Of a stretch of 64,000 bases of DNA, positions 1 through 9,366 are shown piece by piece. Numbering within the stretch: the first letter of the stretch is position 1; each line of letters opens with the position of its first letter. Both the position numbers and the translations under genes were made by a program. Under the pieces are notes generated by a model. That model did no database searches. It was given only the letters and a program-made list of their open reading frames with translations, and was not told where the DNA came from. The DNA is taken from positions 2,009,501-2,073,500 of the forward strand of contig NZ_CP009170.1 of assembly GCF_000763575.1 (NCBI RefSeq), in the 5' to 3' direction. The DNA is from Thermoanaerobacter kivui. Its GTDB lineage: Bacteria; Bacillota; Thermoanaerobacteria; Thermoanaerobacterales; Thermoanaerobacteraceae.

Positions 1-1493
1 GATGACACTTCATTTCTTATTCTCTCTGCAATCATATACGCCTGCTCAGCAGTAAGTTTTGGCAAAATCACGGCGAATTCTTCTCCACCAAATCGAGCTA
101 CAATATCATCACTTCTTACATTGTTTTTGATGCGCAGTGCAACTTCTTTGAGCACTTCATCGCCAATTAAATGACCGGAAGTGTCGTTTATCAATTTAAA
201 ATTGTCCAAGTCAAACATTATAAGACTGACAGGTTCGCTGGTTTCATCCGACCTCATAATACTCTCTGTTAAAGCATCATTAAAATACCTTCTATTGTAA
301 GTCTTTGTCAAAGGGTCAGTAATAGATTTTTTACTCACTTCATAATAGCGTTTAGCATTTGTTATAGCAACAGAAGCTTGGTCTACAATTGTTTCTACAA
401 TCTTCACAGAATCATCATCAAATACATTTGTTTCTACATGCAATATCATTAAACATCCAATGACAGAACCTGAAAACCTTAAAGGAGCTACCATAACGCT
501 TCCGTAGTCATTTAAAAACTTTTCACTTGAAAACCTTTTGTCCTGTTTTAAATCTCTAATTGCTATTGTTTTATTCAGAGATATACATTTACCAACAATG
601 CCTTCATCTTTAAAATAGTTTTCCTTAAATACTTCCTTAGACTCTTTACTACTAACAGATTTTGCCAAAATAGCAATCCCATTTGAATCCACCAGATATA
701 TAGCCGCTGCAGATATAGAAACAACTTGAGAAATAACTTCTATAATAGCATCTAAAATCTGATTTAATTCCAGTTTTGAATTTATTACTTTAACCATTTC
801 GTATATGGCGTTAAGCCTCTTGTTCGCTTTAATCAAATCTCTAACCATTCTAAAAACATACGCTATAAATATCAAAGGAGTTAAAGATAACACAAAAAAT
901 ATTAAACTGTGTTTAAAATAAATATATGCAAGTAATATAGCTGCGGGAAACATTACTATGTAGGTTCCCAGCTCTAAAAGGACACTTTCATTCCAATACT
1001 CCTTAAATAAAATTTTGCCTTGTGCCTTTAAAGCATAGTATAATATAAAATTGTTTAAAAGAAAACTCATTATAACATAACTTAGGATATATTTGACTTG
1101 AGAAAAAGATATTACTCCTGTCTTTCCTCCTATAAACTCATAAAACCATCCTGGTATCAAATATGCAATTGAAAACATCGCACCATTTAAAAGGCCATTT
1201 TTAATTTTCTTTCTAATTACAATAGTGTCAAACATTACTGATGATACCATAAGCATTGCTGCCGCAACCGTTCCAAAAATTAAAAAAGTAGCCATGCCTA
1301 TAGTAGGGCTTAAAGATAATTTTATATCCGTATACATTATGCCAAGATTGTCAAGGATTATTGCAAAAGCAAACAATATTAAAAAAATTTTCCAATCTAT
1401 TCCAACCCCACAGCAATAAAGCGCCCCTACAAATAATACAGTTCCTACTGTAATCAACGTTACATTAAAAACCTGTTCCCTATACTTCCCCAT
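1..1493 (-). CDS. membrane GAF-GGDEF diguanylate cyclase, 3' end outside window
   Basis: Predicted to make cyclic di-GMP from two GTP. The reading frame is open from the left window edge to an ATG at 1493, which has an AGGGG ribosome site just upstream. About 200 N-terminal residues are hydrophobic, suggesting several membrane helices; a GAF-like sensor region follows. The GGDEF domain starts near 'DPLTKTYNRRYF' and carries GGEEF at residues 469-473. An RSDD sequence five residues before it fits an inhibitory I-site RxxD. The C-terminus is cut off by the window. An active enzyme is likely because GGEEF is intact; the signal sensed is unknown. Confidence 0.88.
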   Translation of the reverse strand, partial: MGKYREQVFNVTLITVGTVLFVGALYCCGVGIDWKIFLILFAFAIILDNLGIMYTDIKLSLSPTIGMATFLIFGTVAAAMLMVSSVMFDTIVIRKKIKNGLLNGAMFSIAYLIPGWFYEFIGGKTGVISFSQVKYILSYVIMSFLLNNFILYYALKAQGKILFKEYWNESVLLELGTYIVMFPAAILLAYIYFKHSLIFFVLSLTPLIFIAYVFRMVRDLIKANKRLNAIYEMVKVINSKLELNQILDAIIEVISQVVSISAAAIYLVDSNGIAILAKSVSSKESKEVFKENYFKDEGIVGKCISLNKTIAIRDLKQDKRFSSEKFLNDYGSVMVAPLRFSGSVIGCLMILHVETNVFDDDSVKIVETIVDQASVAITNAKRYYEVSKKSITDPLTKTYNRRYFNDALTESIMRSDETSEPVSLIMFDLDNFKLINDTSGHLIGDEVLKEVALRIKNNVRSDDIVARFGGEEFAVILPKLTAEQAYMIAERIRNEVS

Positions 1494-1660
1494 ACTAATC
1501 CCCTCATTTTTTACAATCAAATTAATATTCTACATTTAAGTCAAAAATCCTTCTTAAGATGACAAATGTTTATTAAATTTACTACTTCTTATGATAAAAG
1601 TAATTATACCACAAATCTCCATCATAATATGTCGAATTTTGTAATTTCTTTTAAATATTT

Positions 1661-1695
1661 AAAAACCTTCTGCAGCAATCGCCGCAGAAGGTTTT
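1661..1695 (-). terminator. terminator downstream of nrdJ
   Basis: The arms AAAACCTTCTGC and GCAGAAGGTTTT flank a 10-base loop, with A/T runs on both sides. It lies just after the nrdJ stop and could work in both directions, also ending transcripts from the left. Confidence 0.85.
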
Positions 1696-1705
1696 TAATA
1701 AAGTA

Positions 1706-4018
1706 TTAACCGCATTTTGAATAGCCACAGTTTTTACATACAACACAACCGCCTTCATGCTCTATTGGACTTCCACATTCAGGACAAAATCTTTCTTCGT
1801 CTAATAGGTCAACTTCACTTAAAACAACCTCTTCTTTAGGGTCATCTTCATCGTTATTGTGATTATTTTCATATATAGGTATATCAATAGGTGCAAATTG
1901 TTGTTCCTCTTCCACTCGGATTTTCATCACTTTTTCAATAACCTTGCCAATAGCATCAGGACAAGACAATACTTTTATTTCTTTGTTTGTAGCCATCTGT
2001 CTTAAGGTAGAATGACATCTTATTCCTTTTAACTGTTCCACAATTGTTTTTGCATCAATACCTGATCGTAATGCTATAGATATAAGTCTACTAGTAGCTT
2101 CTGACTGTGAAGGGCATCCTCCTGCTCTTCCAAGATTTGTAAATACTTCACATATACCTTGGTCATCATAGTTAACTGTTATATAAAGATTACCACAGCC
2201 TATTCTAACTTTTTCAGTTATTCCTCTTGTTACAGGAGGTCTAGGTCTTGGTCTTAATGGCTCTTTTTTTGAAGGATTTTCATTTGCTTTTGCTTCTTCT
2301 TTTTTCTCTTTTATACCTAAATTCAAAACCTGTGACTCACGACTGCCATCTCTGTATATGGTAACGCCTTTGCAACCTAATTTATACGCGAGAAGATATA
2401 CCTTTCTTACATCATCTACTGTCGCATCATGTCTAAAGTTAACCGTCTTAGATACAGCATTGTCAACATGTTTTTGAAAAGCTGCCTGCATTTTGACATG
2501 CCATTCTGGATCAATATCATGGGCTATCACAAAGACTCTTTTGACATCTTCTAGTATACCCTTTATATCTTTTAGACTTCCTTTTTGAGCAATTTCTTTC
2601 ATTAGCTCTTCTGAATAAAATCCTCTTTCAATAGCAACTTCTTTAAATACAGGATTTACTTCCACAAGCTCTGTATTATCCATGACATTTCGCGTCATAG
2701 CTATAGCGAATATAGGCTCTATCCCACTGGAAGTGCCAGCAATGATTGATATGGTACCAGTTGGAGCAATAGTAGTAGTCGTAGCATTTCTAATTTTTAT
2801 GCCCATTTTTTTGTAAATACTCTTGTCATAAAACCCAAAAGTTCCTCTCTTTTCTGCTAACTTAATCGAGGCTTCCTTAGAAGTTTCATCAATAAACTCC
2901 ATCAATTCCTCTCCCAGCTCTATAGCCTCATCGGAATCATAAGGTATACCAAGTCTCAAGAGCATGTTAGCAAAACCCATTACGCCAAGCCCTATTTTCC
3001 GAGTTCCTTTTGTCATTTCTTCAATTTGTGGAAGAGGATATTTATTAGCATCTATTACATTGTCCAAAAAATGGACAGCATCATATACCGTTTCTTTAAG
3101 TTTGTCATAATCTATTACGTACCTATCCTCTACTTTTTTTAACATATTTTCAAGATTAATTGAACCTAAATTACAGGATTCATATGGCAAAAGTGGTTGT
3201 TCGCCACAGGGATTGGTAGATTCAATCTCTCCAACTTCAGGGGTAGGATTTTTCTCGTTTATTCTATCTAAAAATACAATACCCGGTTCCCCATTTCGCC
3301 AAGCCATTTCTACAATGAGGTCAAAGACCTCTCTTGCTCTTAATCTGTTTACAACCTTGTTAGTGTGAGGATCTATTAGATCGTATTCCCTATCTTCCTC
3401 AACAGCTTTCATAAACTCTTCTGTAATAGCCACACTTATATTAAAGTTTGTTATCTCGTTATTATCTTTTTTACACTGGATAAATTCCAATATATCAGGG
3501 TGGTCAACACGCAAAATCCCCATGTTTGCCCCACGTCGTGTTCCACCCTGTCTTACCGCCTCTGTTGCTGCATTAAAAACTTTCATGAAACTAACAGGAC
3601 CAGAGGCAACTCCTCCAGTAGACCTAACTGTAGCTCCTTTAGGTCTTAATCTGGAAAAGCTAAATCCTGTACCCCCACCACTTTTGTGAATAATTGCCGC
3701 GTACTTTACCGCATCAAAAATCTCTTCCATAGAATCTCCCACAGGAAGAACAAAACATGCTGACAACTGCCCTAAAGGCCTACCTGCGTTCATCAATGTA
3801 GGGGAATTCGGCAAAAAATCGAGGTTTGTCATCATATCGTAAAACCTTTGTTTTAAAGCCTCTACATCTGCTTTTTTATCATATATAAGGTCCACTTCAG
3901 CAATAGTCTTTGCAACCCTTTCAAACATTTCCTCAACTGTCTCAATAGGCTTGCCATTTTCATCTTTAGCTAAATACCTTCTCTCCAGAACCTTCCTCGC
4001 ATTCTCAGTAATTTTCAC
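1706..4018 (-). CDS. nrdJ: class II adenosylcobalamin-dependent ribonucleoside-diphosphate reductase
   Basis: Reduces ribonucleotides to deoxyribonucleotides using a B12-generated thiyl radical, so it works with or without oxygen. 770 residues, the usual NrdJ size. Visible catalytic residues are C88 and C282 (reducing pair), and N269, C271 (thiyl) and E273 in the NPCGE motif. The glycine-rich [16 protein letters not shown] region and the RGANMG segment are conserved. The C-terminus ends in a zinc ribbon of the CPECG...CKNCG type. The start is GTG with AGGAGG nine bases upstream. It is a single-gene transcript with its own promoter and terminator. Confidence 0.97.
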   Translation of the reverse strand: MKITENARKVLERRYLAKDENGKPIETVEEMFERVAKTIAEVDLIYDKKADVEALKQRFYDMMTNLDFLPNSPTLMNAGRPLGQLSACFVLPVGDSMEEIFDAVKYAAIIHKSGGGTGFSFSRLRPKGATVRSTGGVASGPVSFMKVFNAATEAVRQGGTRRGANMGILRVDHPDILEFIQCKKDNNEITNFNISVAITEEFMKAVEEDREYDLIDPHTNKVVNRLRAREVFDLIVEMAWRNGEPGIVFLDRINEKNPTPEVGEIESTNPCGEQPLLPYESCNLGSINLENMLKKVEDRYVIDYDKLKETVYDAVHFLDNVIDANKYPLPQIEEMTKGTRKIGLGVMGFANMLLRLGIPYDSDEAIELGEELMEFIDETSKEASIKLAEKRGTFGFYDKSIYKKMGIKIRNATTTTIAPTGTISIIAGTSSGIEPIFAIAMTRNVMDNTELVEVNPVFKEVAIERGFYSEELMKEIAQKGSLKDIKGILEDVKRVFVIAHDIDPEWHVKMQAAFQKHVDNAVSKTVNFRHDATVDDVRKVYLLAYKLGCKGVTIYRDGSRESQVLNLGIKEKKEEAKANENPSKKEPLRPRPRPPVTRGITEKVRIGCGNLYITVNYDDQGICEVFTNLGRAGGCPSQSEATSRLISIALRSGIDAKTIVEQLKGIRCHSTLRQMATNKEIKVLSCPDAIGKVIEKVMKIRVEEEQQFAPIDIPIYENNHNNDEDDPKEEVVLSEVDLLDEERFCPECGSPIEHEGGCVVCKNCGYSKCG

Positions 4019-4071
4019 AGGAAATTCCTCCTCTTATGTAAAACCACAATATTTTGTATGTTACTTATTAA

Positions 4072-4099
4072 ATTATACATTTTATTGTGGATTCTGCAA
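4072..4099 (-). promoter_or_regulatory. nrdJ promoter
   Basis: Minus strand: -35 TTGCAG (4099-4094), 16-base spacer, -10 TATAAT (4077-4072), about 50 bases before the GTG start. No B12 riboswitch or NrdR box was recognised between it and the upstream terminator; a TTCGTTTAA/TTAAACGAA inverted repeat lies at about 4149-4178. Confidence 0.65.
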
Positions 4100-4186
4100 C
4101 CTCCAAAACTATCCGATTAACTTTATTATCTCCCTTTACTATTAATTTTCGTTTAAAAGCTTAATAAATTAAACGAATTTAAAAAA

Positions 4187-4204
4187 CCCGGCACAATTAC
4201 CGGG
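4187..4204 (-). terminator. terminator of the thioredoxin-like gene
   Basis: CCCGG/CCGGG stem with an 8-base loop followed by six T on the minus strand. The TAA stop of the gene (4199-4197) sits in the loop. Confidence 0.8.
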
Positions 4205-4682
4205 ACAAAATATTAACAATTTCCTCAATTATGTTTTTATCATATTTCCCTTTAAGATAATCTCTTTTCCACTCTCCTTCTCCACTTTTTGCAAGTTCTT
4301 TTACTATTTCAGGTCTTTCAATCCAATGACCAATTTCTTTAAAATCTTTATTCATAAATACAAAAGTGGGTATTTTAGCTTTACCATCTATATAATAAGG
4401 TTTCATGTGCTCTTCGTTACCTTCTCTTTTTAAAATTCTCAGTTTAAAATTTTTATTATAACTTGCGATTTTTGCAACTATAGGCACATTAACTTGAGAA
4501 TCAGGACACCAACTCTCAGCAAATGCCAAAATATTTATCTCATCTTTAAATTTTATTTTCACTATCAAGTCTTCATCTAAGACTGTCTTTTCATATCTCT
4601 CTTTTATTCTTTTAGCAATGTTCTCCTCCGATTCTCTTACAAATTCCTCAAAAGTTATTCCTTTTTCAAACAATTCTCTCAA
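4197..4682 (-). CDS. thioredoxin-family protein with CPDS active site
   Basis: 161-residue cytosolic protein of the Thioredoxin_9-like type. The active-site region reads SWCPDSQ, so C59 is present but the second cysteine of CxxC is Ser62. A cis-proline segment 'AKIPTFVF' follows in the usual place. With one cysteine it may act as a monothiol reductase or in bacillithiol-type redox chemistry; that is inference. Start is TTG with GAGGTG upstream. It lies 21 bases after the aminotransferase gene on the same strand and is probably cotranscribed with it. Confidence 0.8.
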   Translation of the reverse strand: MRELFEKGITFEEFVRESEENIAKRIKERYEKTVLDEDLIVKIKFKDEINILAFAESWCPDSQVNVPIVAKIASYNKNFKLRILKREGNEEHMKPYYIDGKAKIPTFVFMNKDFKEIGHWIERPEIVKELAKSGEGEWKRDYLKGKYDKNIIEEIVNILSR

Positions 4683-4703
4683 AGTTAATTCACCTCTTTC
4701 AAT

Positions 4704-6131
4704 TTACTGCCTTTTAAATAACGATCCTAAAACAGTTTTTGCTCCCGAGACAGTAATCCCTAAGAAGCTACTATTTCTTGTGAGAATTTCATCTAAAGCA
4801 TCTACAACTTTGTCAATTTGTTCTTTTGTCACAATTAAAGGTGGCTCTAATCTTATTACATTTGGGTTATTCAAAGTGTAAGCCGTTATAATTCTGTGTT
4901 TATTTTGAAGCTCTCCAGCAATTAAAGAGCCGAGGTATTCACTTGAAAGCTTTGAAATAGCTCCTCCAGAAATCTTGTCAAGAAGTCCACCTTCTGGTTG
5001 ATTAAACTCTATTCCTATTAAAAGCCCCTTTCCTCTAACATCTTTTATAAGTTTTGGATGTTTTTCTTTTAATTCTTTCAGTCGACCTAAAAAGTATTCA
5101 CCTTTTTCTTTTGCAGCATCAGGAAGCTTTTTCTCTATAATAGCTTGTATTGAAGCAATCGCAGCTGCACAAGCATAGGTATTACCGCCAAAAGTAGAAG
5201 TATGTAAAAGAGCTTTTTCCATAGTCCCATAAGCTTTTTGCCATATTTCTTCTGTGGTTATATAAGCACCTATAGGCATGACTCCTCCGCCCAAAGACTT
5301 AGCAAGGCACATTATATCAGGAACTACTCCTTCGTACTCACAAGCAAACATCTTTCCTGTTCTTCCAAAGCCAGTCTGAACTTCATCTAAAATTAAATAC
5401 GCATCGTACTTAGTGCACAATTCCCTTACCTTTTTTAAATAACCTTCAGGTGGAACAATAACTCCTCCTTCCCCTTGTATAGGCTCTACTATAAATGCAG
5501 CAACATCCCTATTTTTAAGCACTTCTTCTAATGCTTTATCATCTCCAAAAGGAATAGGTATAGTATCAGGTACAAGAGGTTTAAAATACCTTTGATACTT
5601 TTCTCTTCCCGTCACTGAAAGTGCTCCCATGGATTTGCCATGAAAGGAATTGTGACAGTAAACTATTTTGTGTTTCCCTGAAGCAATTTTGGCAAGCTTT
5701 AAAGCTCCTTCCACTGCCTCGGCTCCACTGTTACAGAAAAAACTCCTTTTAAGATTTCCTGGAGTTATCATGGCAAGGTTGTGAGCAAGAACTCCTGGTA
5801 AATTTCCTATAGAAGCCTGCAATATATTAGGCATATATTTTACTTTTTCTACAGCTTCAATGACTTCATCAGGGTTATGCCCCAAATTTAAAGCACCATA
5901 TCCTCCTAAAAAATCATAATACTCATTTCCTTCATTGTCCCATACTGAAACTCCCTTAGCTCTTACAAAAAGTTTATCAAACTGAAGCATTGAAAGCATA
6001 GAGACAAACACTGAATTTATGTATTCTTTGTAATTTTCTCTGACTTGATTTTTGTTCAAAGTAAGTGCCTCTTCTAAAGTGATATATTCTGGAATGTCGT
6101 CTTTCACTTTCCCCTTTGTTACTTCATACAT
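4704..6131 (-). CDS. class III PLP aminotransferase, putrescine aminotransferase type
   Basis: 475 residues, cytosolic. Resembles putrescine/diamine aminotransferases (PatA/YgjG group), which move an amino group from diamines to 2-oxoglutarate. The PLP site is clear: D249 in LILDE and Lys278 in LAKSLGGG, with NSGAEAVEGALKLA around residues 134-147 as the phosphate-binding region. An N-terminal extension of about 50 residues is typical of this subgroup. ATG start with AAAGGAG upstream. Substrate is inferred; ornithine or 4-aminobutyrate aminotransferase is possible but less similar. Confidence 0.88.
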   Translation of the reverse strand: MYEVTKGKVKDDIPEYITLEEALTLNKNQVRENYKEYINSVFVSMLSMLQFDKLFVRAKGVSVWDNEGNEYYDFLGGYGALNLGHNPDEVIEAVEKVKYMPNILQASIGNLPGVLAHNLAMITPGNLKRSFFCNSGAEAVEGALKLAKIASGKHKIVYCHNSFHGKSMGALSVTGREKYQRYFKPLVPDTIPIPFGDDKALEEVLKNRDVAAFIVEPIQGEGGVIVPPEGYLKKVRELCTKYDAYLILDEVQTGFGRTGKMFACEYEGVVPDIMCLAKSLGGGVMPIGAYITTEEIWQKAYGTMEKALLHTSTFGGNTYACAAAIASIQAIIEKKLPDAAKEKGEYFLGRLKELKEKHPKLIKDVRGKGLLIGIEFNQPEGGLLDKISGGAISKLSSEYLGSLIAGELQNKHRIITAYTLNNPNVIRLEPPLIVTKEQIDKVVDALDEILTRNSSFLGITVSGAKTVLGSLFKRQ

Positions 6132-6151
6132 TTTTCATCTCTCCTTTATCT

Positions 6152-6379
6152 TTAATGTCTGTGGTGGTGATGATGGTGATTATGGTCATGTCCACAATGG
6201 TTGCAACTATTTTCAGCATATTTAATACTATCCAACTCTCTTTTAACCCTTTCCCGTATTTCCTTAACATATTCTTGCCTTAACCTCTTCTGCTCTTCCT
6301 TCTCTTCTTCAGTCAGTCCTTCTGTTTGTGATTTGTGATAAAGGAAATTTATTCTATCTATCATCTCTTTTGTTATCAT
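6152..6379 (-). CDS. DUF896 (UPF0291/YnzC) protein with His/Cys-rich tail
   Basis: 75 residues. The first ~60 form the conserved DUF896 two-helix region (MITKEMIDRINFLYHK..., LTEEEKEEQKRLRQEY). Start chosen at the ATG at 6379, preceded by GAGGTG; an upstream in-frame Met lacks a ribosome site. Unusually, the last 17 residues contain two Cys and nine His (SCNHCGHDHN then six His), which would bind metal such as nickel or zinc. Function of the family is unknown; in Bacillus a member is in an SOS operon. Confidence 0.85.
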   Translation of the reverse strand: MITKEMIDRINFLYHKSQTEGLTEEEKEEQKRLRQEYVKEIRERVKRELDSIKYAENSCNHCGHDHNHHHHHHRH

Positions 6380-6526
6380 TGCTTCACCTCGTCGAATAAA
6401 TTTTGACAAATATATTATATTCCTTTTTCCCAAAAAACAAAAGAATTTTTATAAAGTAATGGATATGACCATCACTTTTATGATATTATAACAATATAGT
6501 AGCAAATATTTAAGGAGGTTTTTGTA

Positions 6527-7165
6527 ATGCCTTTAATTTGGATACTTTCCCTAATATTGTTGTTTCCTTTTTTGATATTTACATTTTTTGTGCAGGCAAC
6601 AACTTTTTCTTTTGCAAAATTGGGATTATCTCCCCAAATGGCAGTTTTTGTTTTTAGTTTATCTTTAATAGGAAGTGTGATCAACATTCCTATATCTCGA
6701 AAAAAAATTATTGTCCATGAAGAAGAGCGGTATTTTTCCCCATTCCTTTTTTACTATCCCCCACGAGTGCAAGAACAAATAATTGCTGTAAACGTGGGAG
6801 GAGCTATAGTTCCCGTTATTCTCAGTTTGTACCTTTTGCCGAGGGCACCACTACTCCCAACTATAATAGCTACTATAATAGTTACAATTGTAGCAAAAGC
6901 ACTAGCTAAACCTGTGCCAGGAGTAGGTATTACCCTTCCTGCCTTTATACCACCTCTTGTGGCAGCTGCCGCTGCGATCCTCTTATCTCCTAGTAATGCA
7001 GCTCCTGTAGCATACATTTCAGGGGTTTTAGGTACATTAATCGGAGCAGACCTTTTAAATTTGCCCCATTTTAAAGACCTAAACTCTCATGCCATAAGTA
7101 TAGGAGGAGCGGGCATATTTGACGGAATTTTTTTAGTTGGTGTAGTCGCCGCTTTATTAGCTTAA
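6527..7165 (+). CDS. DUF1614 membrane protein
   Basis: 212 residues with about six to seven predicted membrane helices; fits DUF1614, a family of unknown function in clostridia and archaea. A conserved AAAAILLSPSNAAPVAYISG segment and GADLLNLPH are visible. Strong AAGGAGG ribosome site before ATG. It stands alone on the plus strand, divergent from the DUF896/aminotransferase block. Confidence 0.85.
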   Translation: MPLIWILSLILLFPFLIFTFFVQATTFSFAKLGLSPQMAVFVFSLSLIGSVINIPISRKKIIVHEEERYFSPFLFYYPPRVQEQIIAVNVGGAIVPVILSLYLLPRAPLLPTIIATIIVTIVAKALAKPVPGVGITLPAFIPPLVAAAAAILLSPSNAAPVAYISGVLGTLIGADLLNLPHFKDLNSHAISIGGAGIFDGIFLVGVVAALLA

Positions 7166-7174
7166 TAAAATGTC

Positions 7175-7209
7175 AAATAGCACCCTACCTTGACTGTAGA
7201 GTGCTATTT
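7175..7209 (+). terminator. terminator of the DUF1614 gene
   Basis: AAATAGCAC...CTAC pairs with GTAG...GTGCTATTT, followed by TTTT. It lies 9 bases after the stop codon. Confidence 0.75.
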
Positions 7210-7213
7210 TACT

Positions 7214-7573
7214 TCAAATGCAATCTCTTTTAAGCCTTCTTATTCTGTGTTTGGGTTTACCGCTTCTTGAAAGTTCGTGATTTTCACCATTAAAATAGTA
7301 GTCTATGTACGTAGTTCCAAAATCCGATATCCAGTTAGATATACTTTTTCAATTCTCATCATCTAATCACACAAAATCAGTCTCTTCATTAAAAGAGGTA
7401 AGTTGAAAATACCGGCCACTTTTTACTTCTAAAAGCCATAGATTTGAAAAATATTTATTTTCTTCCATATCCATCCTATGTACTGCGAAACCTGCATATC
7501 CTCCACTTGGAGAATATTTTAAACCTGACAAAAATTTAAATTTCGTAAAATCCTCTAACTTGATCTTTCCCAT
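7214..7573 (-). pseudogene. relic of an S9-family acylaminoacyl peptidase
   Basis: An ATG at 7573 with a GGGAG ribosome site begins a protein whose first ~65 residues (LEDFTKFKFLSGLKYSPSGG...NLWLLEVKSGR) resemble the beta-propeller N-terminus of prolyl-oligopeptidase-family enzymes. The frame stops at 7367. Farther on, another frame reads NWISDFGTTYIDYYF, similar to a segment well inside the catalytic domain of such enzymes. The Ser-Asp-His triad regions are absent. This looks like a gene with several hundred codons removed. Confidence 0.55.
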
Positions 7574-7641
7574 TAAAGCTCCCCCATTAAAAATGTTTAC
7601 AACTTCATTATAACACATGTTGGCAAAAATAAAAAAACGCA

Positions 7642-8283
7642 TCAATTATTTATATACTTGTAATTTTTTATAACTACAATAGGAGTTTGCTGCTCAGCAT
7701 TGCCTGATGGGTTGTCGATAAATAGGCTTTCTACATATTTTTTATCAACCCCTTTTGATGCGCCAATACAATCAGCACGGCGCAAATCATTTGCATCTAT
7801 TATAGCTGCATCAACTCCTGTTTTTTGTTTTATCTTCTCACAAACTACATCAGGGTCTTTAGGTCCCAAAACTATGTATCTATGATAAGGAGGCATTGTC
7901 CCTGCAACGTCGTCAATTAAAGCGACTTTTCTGCCAGCGATAATAAAAAACCACCCTTTTCTACCCAATAACTTGCCTAACCCTCCTATAATAGAAGCAA
8001 TCAAAATCCTAAACCAACCCACTTCGTTGATAGCACATTGCATTGCTTGAGGAGAAGTGAGACTGCCATTCCTGTCGGTAAACCTACACAGTATCTTTGC
8101 AAGAAACCCCGGCTTTATATTTTCAGGAAGATATGCTCTCCCTTGTGTTATAGCCACAACGCTTTCTGCAATTGATATTAAATCTCCCGGCTCTCGTATA
8201 TCTTTTGTGTAATTGTGCACAACTTCTACTATATCATCTTTTTCAGTTATAATATGAGTTTTTATTGGAATTTTTCCATACAT
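7642..8283 (-). CDS. F420-0:gamma-glutamyl ligase (CofE)-like protein
   Basis: 213 residues. Sequence pattern (IPIKTHIITEKDDI, GDLISIAESVVAITQGR, KTGVDAAIIDANDL) matches the PF01996 family of coenzyme F420 gamma-glutamyl ligases. Firmicutes of this type are not known to make F420, so the substrate is unclear and another amide-forming ligase role is possible. Start at the ATG at 8283, which has GGAGG upstream; the longer frame to 8382 has no ribosome site. It overlaps nothing but ends 69 bases from the S9 relic. Confidence 0.75.
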   Translation of the reverse strand: MYGKIPIKTHIITEKDDIVEVVHNYTKDIREPGDLISIAESVVAITQGRAYLPENIKPGFLAKILCRFTDRNGSLTSPQAMQCAINEVGWFRILIASIIGGLGKLLGRKGWFFIIAGRKVALIDDVAGTMPPYHRYIVLGPKDPDVVCEKIKQKTGVDAAIIDANDLRRADCIGASKGVDKKYVESLFIDNPSGNAEQQTPIVVIKNYKYINN

Positions 8284-8463
8284 AAAATTTGCCTCCAAAT
8301 ATCCTAAAAAGTGTAATAATAAAATTTTTAGTAAATATCTTTTATTTTTTTCTTGTTGTGGTAAAATATATTTGTCTTTCATTACAATTATATCACAATT
8401 TCATCACAATTATCTCACACTTTATCTTTTTTAATCTAATTTTAACAATTGGAGAGGATAAAA

Positions 8464-9321
8464 ATGTTAAATAAATTAACAAATTTACGAATTGATTCTA
8501 CTTCCAGCAATGAATCAATAAAAATTCATAAGTGCCTTATTGTATTTGAGTTTTCATTAAAAGTTCCAACATATCATGTAGAACAACAAAATACCTCAAT
8601 ACAAATCATTTTTGAGGATACTCCTTTAAACATGCCAGAAGGAAAATATAATGTTTTGGATGGAATAATCTCTTATGTAGAGATAAAAGCCACAGAACAA
8701 CAAATAGTTGCAGAAATAGCACTTGACTTCCAAACAGATTTCGAAATTGAAATTATTGAAGGTATTCCAGCAAAATTTAAACTCTACATAAGCAGAAAAC
8801 CTCTATTAGAGATATTGAAAGATAAAAAAATATTGATAAATCCAGGATTTGGTGAAAAAAACACAAGCCCCACAGGACTTCTTCAACATATACCAATGAT
8901 GGCAATAGCAAAAAAACTTCACTTTTTACTCACTACATGTGGGGCACAAAGTAGACTTTCATGGGAAAAATCCCTTCAAGAAAAAGATTTGGAAAAATTT
9001 GAAGAAGGAGTATTTATAGATATATTTACAGAAGCTTCTTTAAAAAAAGAAAGTGGATTTAAGGTGTATTATTCCGATGGTGATGAAAACTCACTAAAAC
9101 TTGCAAAATACATAAACGAGTGCATGTCTCAAAAACTTCAACTTGATAATCTTGGTATTTGTCCTAAATCCTATAATTATAAAGAAAATGTAATACCTAT
9201 TGGTGTAGTACCTGCAATGGAAAATATGAGGCTTGATGATGCTCATTTGAGGGATTTAGACTATAGAAATAAAGTAGCTCAAGCTATATTTAACGGCTTA
9301 GTAAAATTCTATACCGACTAA
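8464..9321 (+). CDS. AMIN-like plus degenerate Amidase_3-like protein
   Basis: 285 residues, no signal peptide. Residues ~20-113 look like an AMIN beta-sandwich; ~122-283 follow the N-acetylmuramoyl-L-alanine amidase fold. The catalytic motifs are lost: the zinc-binding 'DPGHGG' position reads NPGFG (126-130) and the 'SIHAN' position reads IDIFTEA, so both histidines are replaced by Phe. The Glu in the C-terminal 'VxE' position may remain (AMENMR). It is probably a non-catalytic, cytosolic binding or regulatory protein. Start ATG with GGAGAGG upstream. Confidence 0.6.
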   Translation: MLNKLTNLRIDSTSSNESIKIHKCLIVFEFSLKVPTYHVEQQNTSIQIIFEDTPLNMPEGKYNVLDGIISYVEIKATEQQIVAEIALDFQTDFEIEIIEGIPAKFKLYISRKPLLEILKDKKILINPGFGEKNTSPTGLLQHIPMMAIAKKLHFLLTTCGAQSRLSWEKSLQEKDLEKFEEGVFIDIFTEASLKKESGFKVYYSDGDENSLKLAKYINECMSQKLQLDNLGICPKSYNYKENVIPIGVVPAMENMRLDDAHLRDLDYRNKVAQAIFNGLVKFYTD

Positions 9322-9327
9322 AAATAA

Positions 9328-9366
9328 AAAGGACAGGGCTATAAGACCACTTCCACCCTGTCCTTT
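9328..9366. terminator. shared convergent terminator
   Basis: AAAGGACAGGG pairs with CCCTGTCCTTT across a 17-base loop. It ends both the amidase-like gene (plus) and sfsA (minus); the sfsA stop codon begins the loop. Confidence 0.85.

Noticed and set aside
1225-1419. Open frame on the plus strand opposite the GGDEF gene
   Set aside because: It lies wholly antisense to the membrane part of the diguanylate cyclase and has no ribosome site.
3951-4145. Short plus-strand frame in the nrdJ promoter region
   Set aside because: Covers the nrdJ start and promoter on the other strand and has no ribosome site.
4149-4178. TTCGTTTAA/TTAAACGAA inverted repeat as an NrdR box
   Set aside because: It does not resemble the NrdR consensus and lies upstream of the nrdJ promoter next to another terminator.
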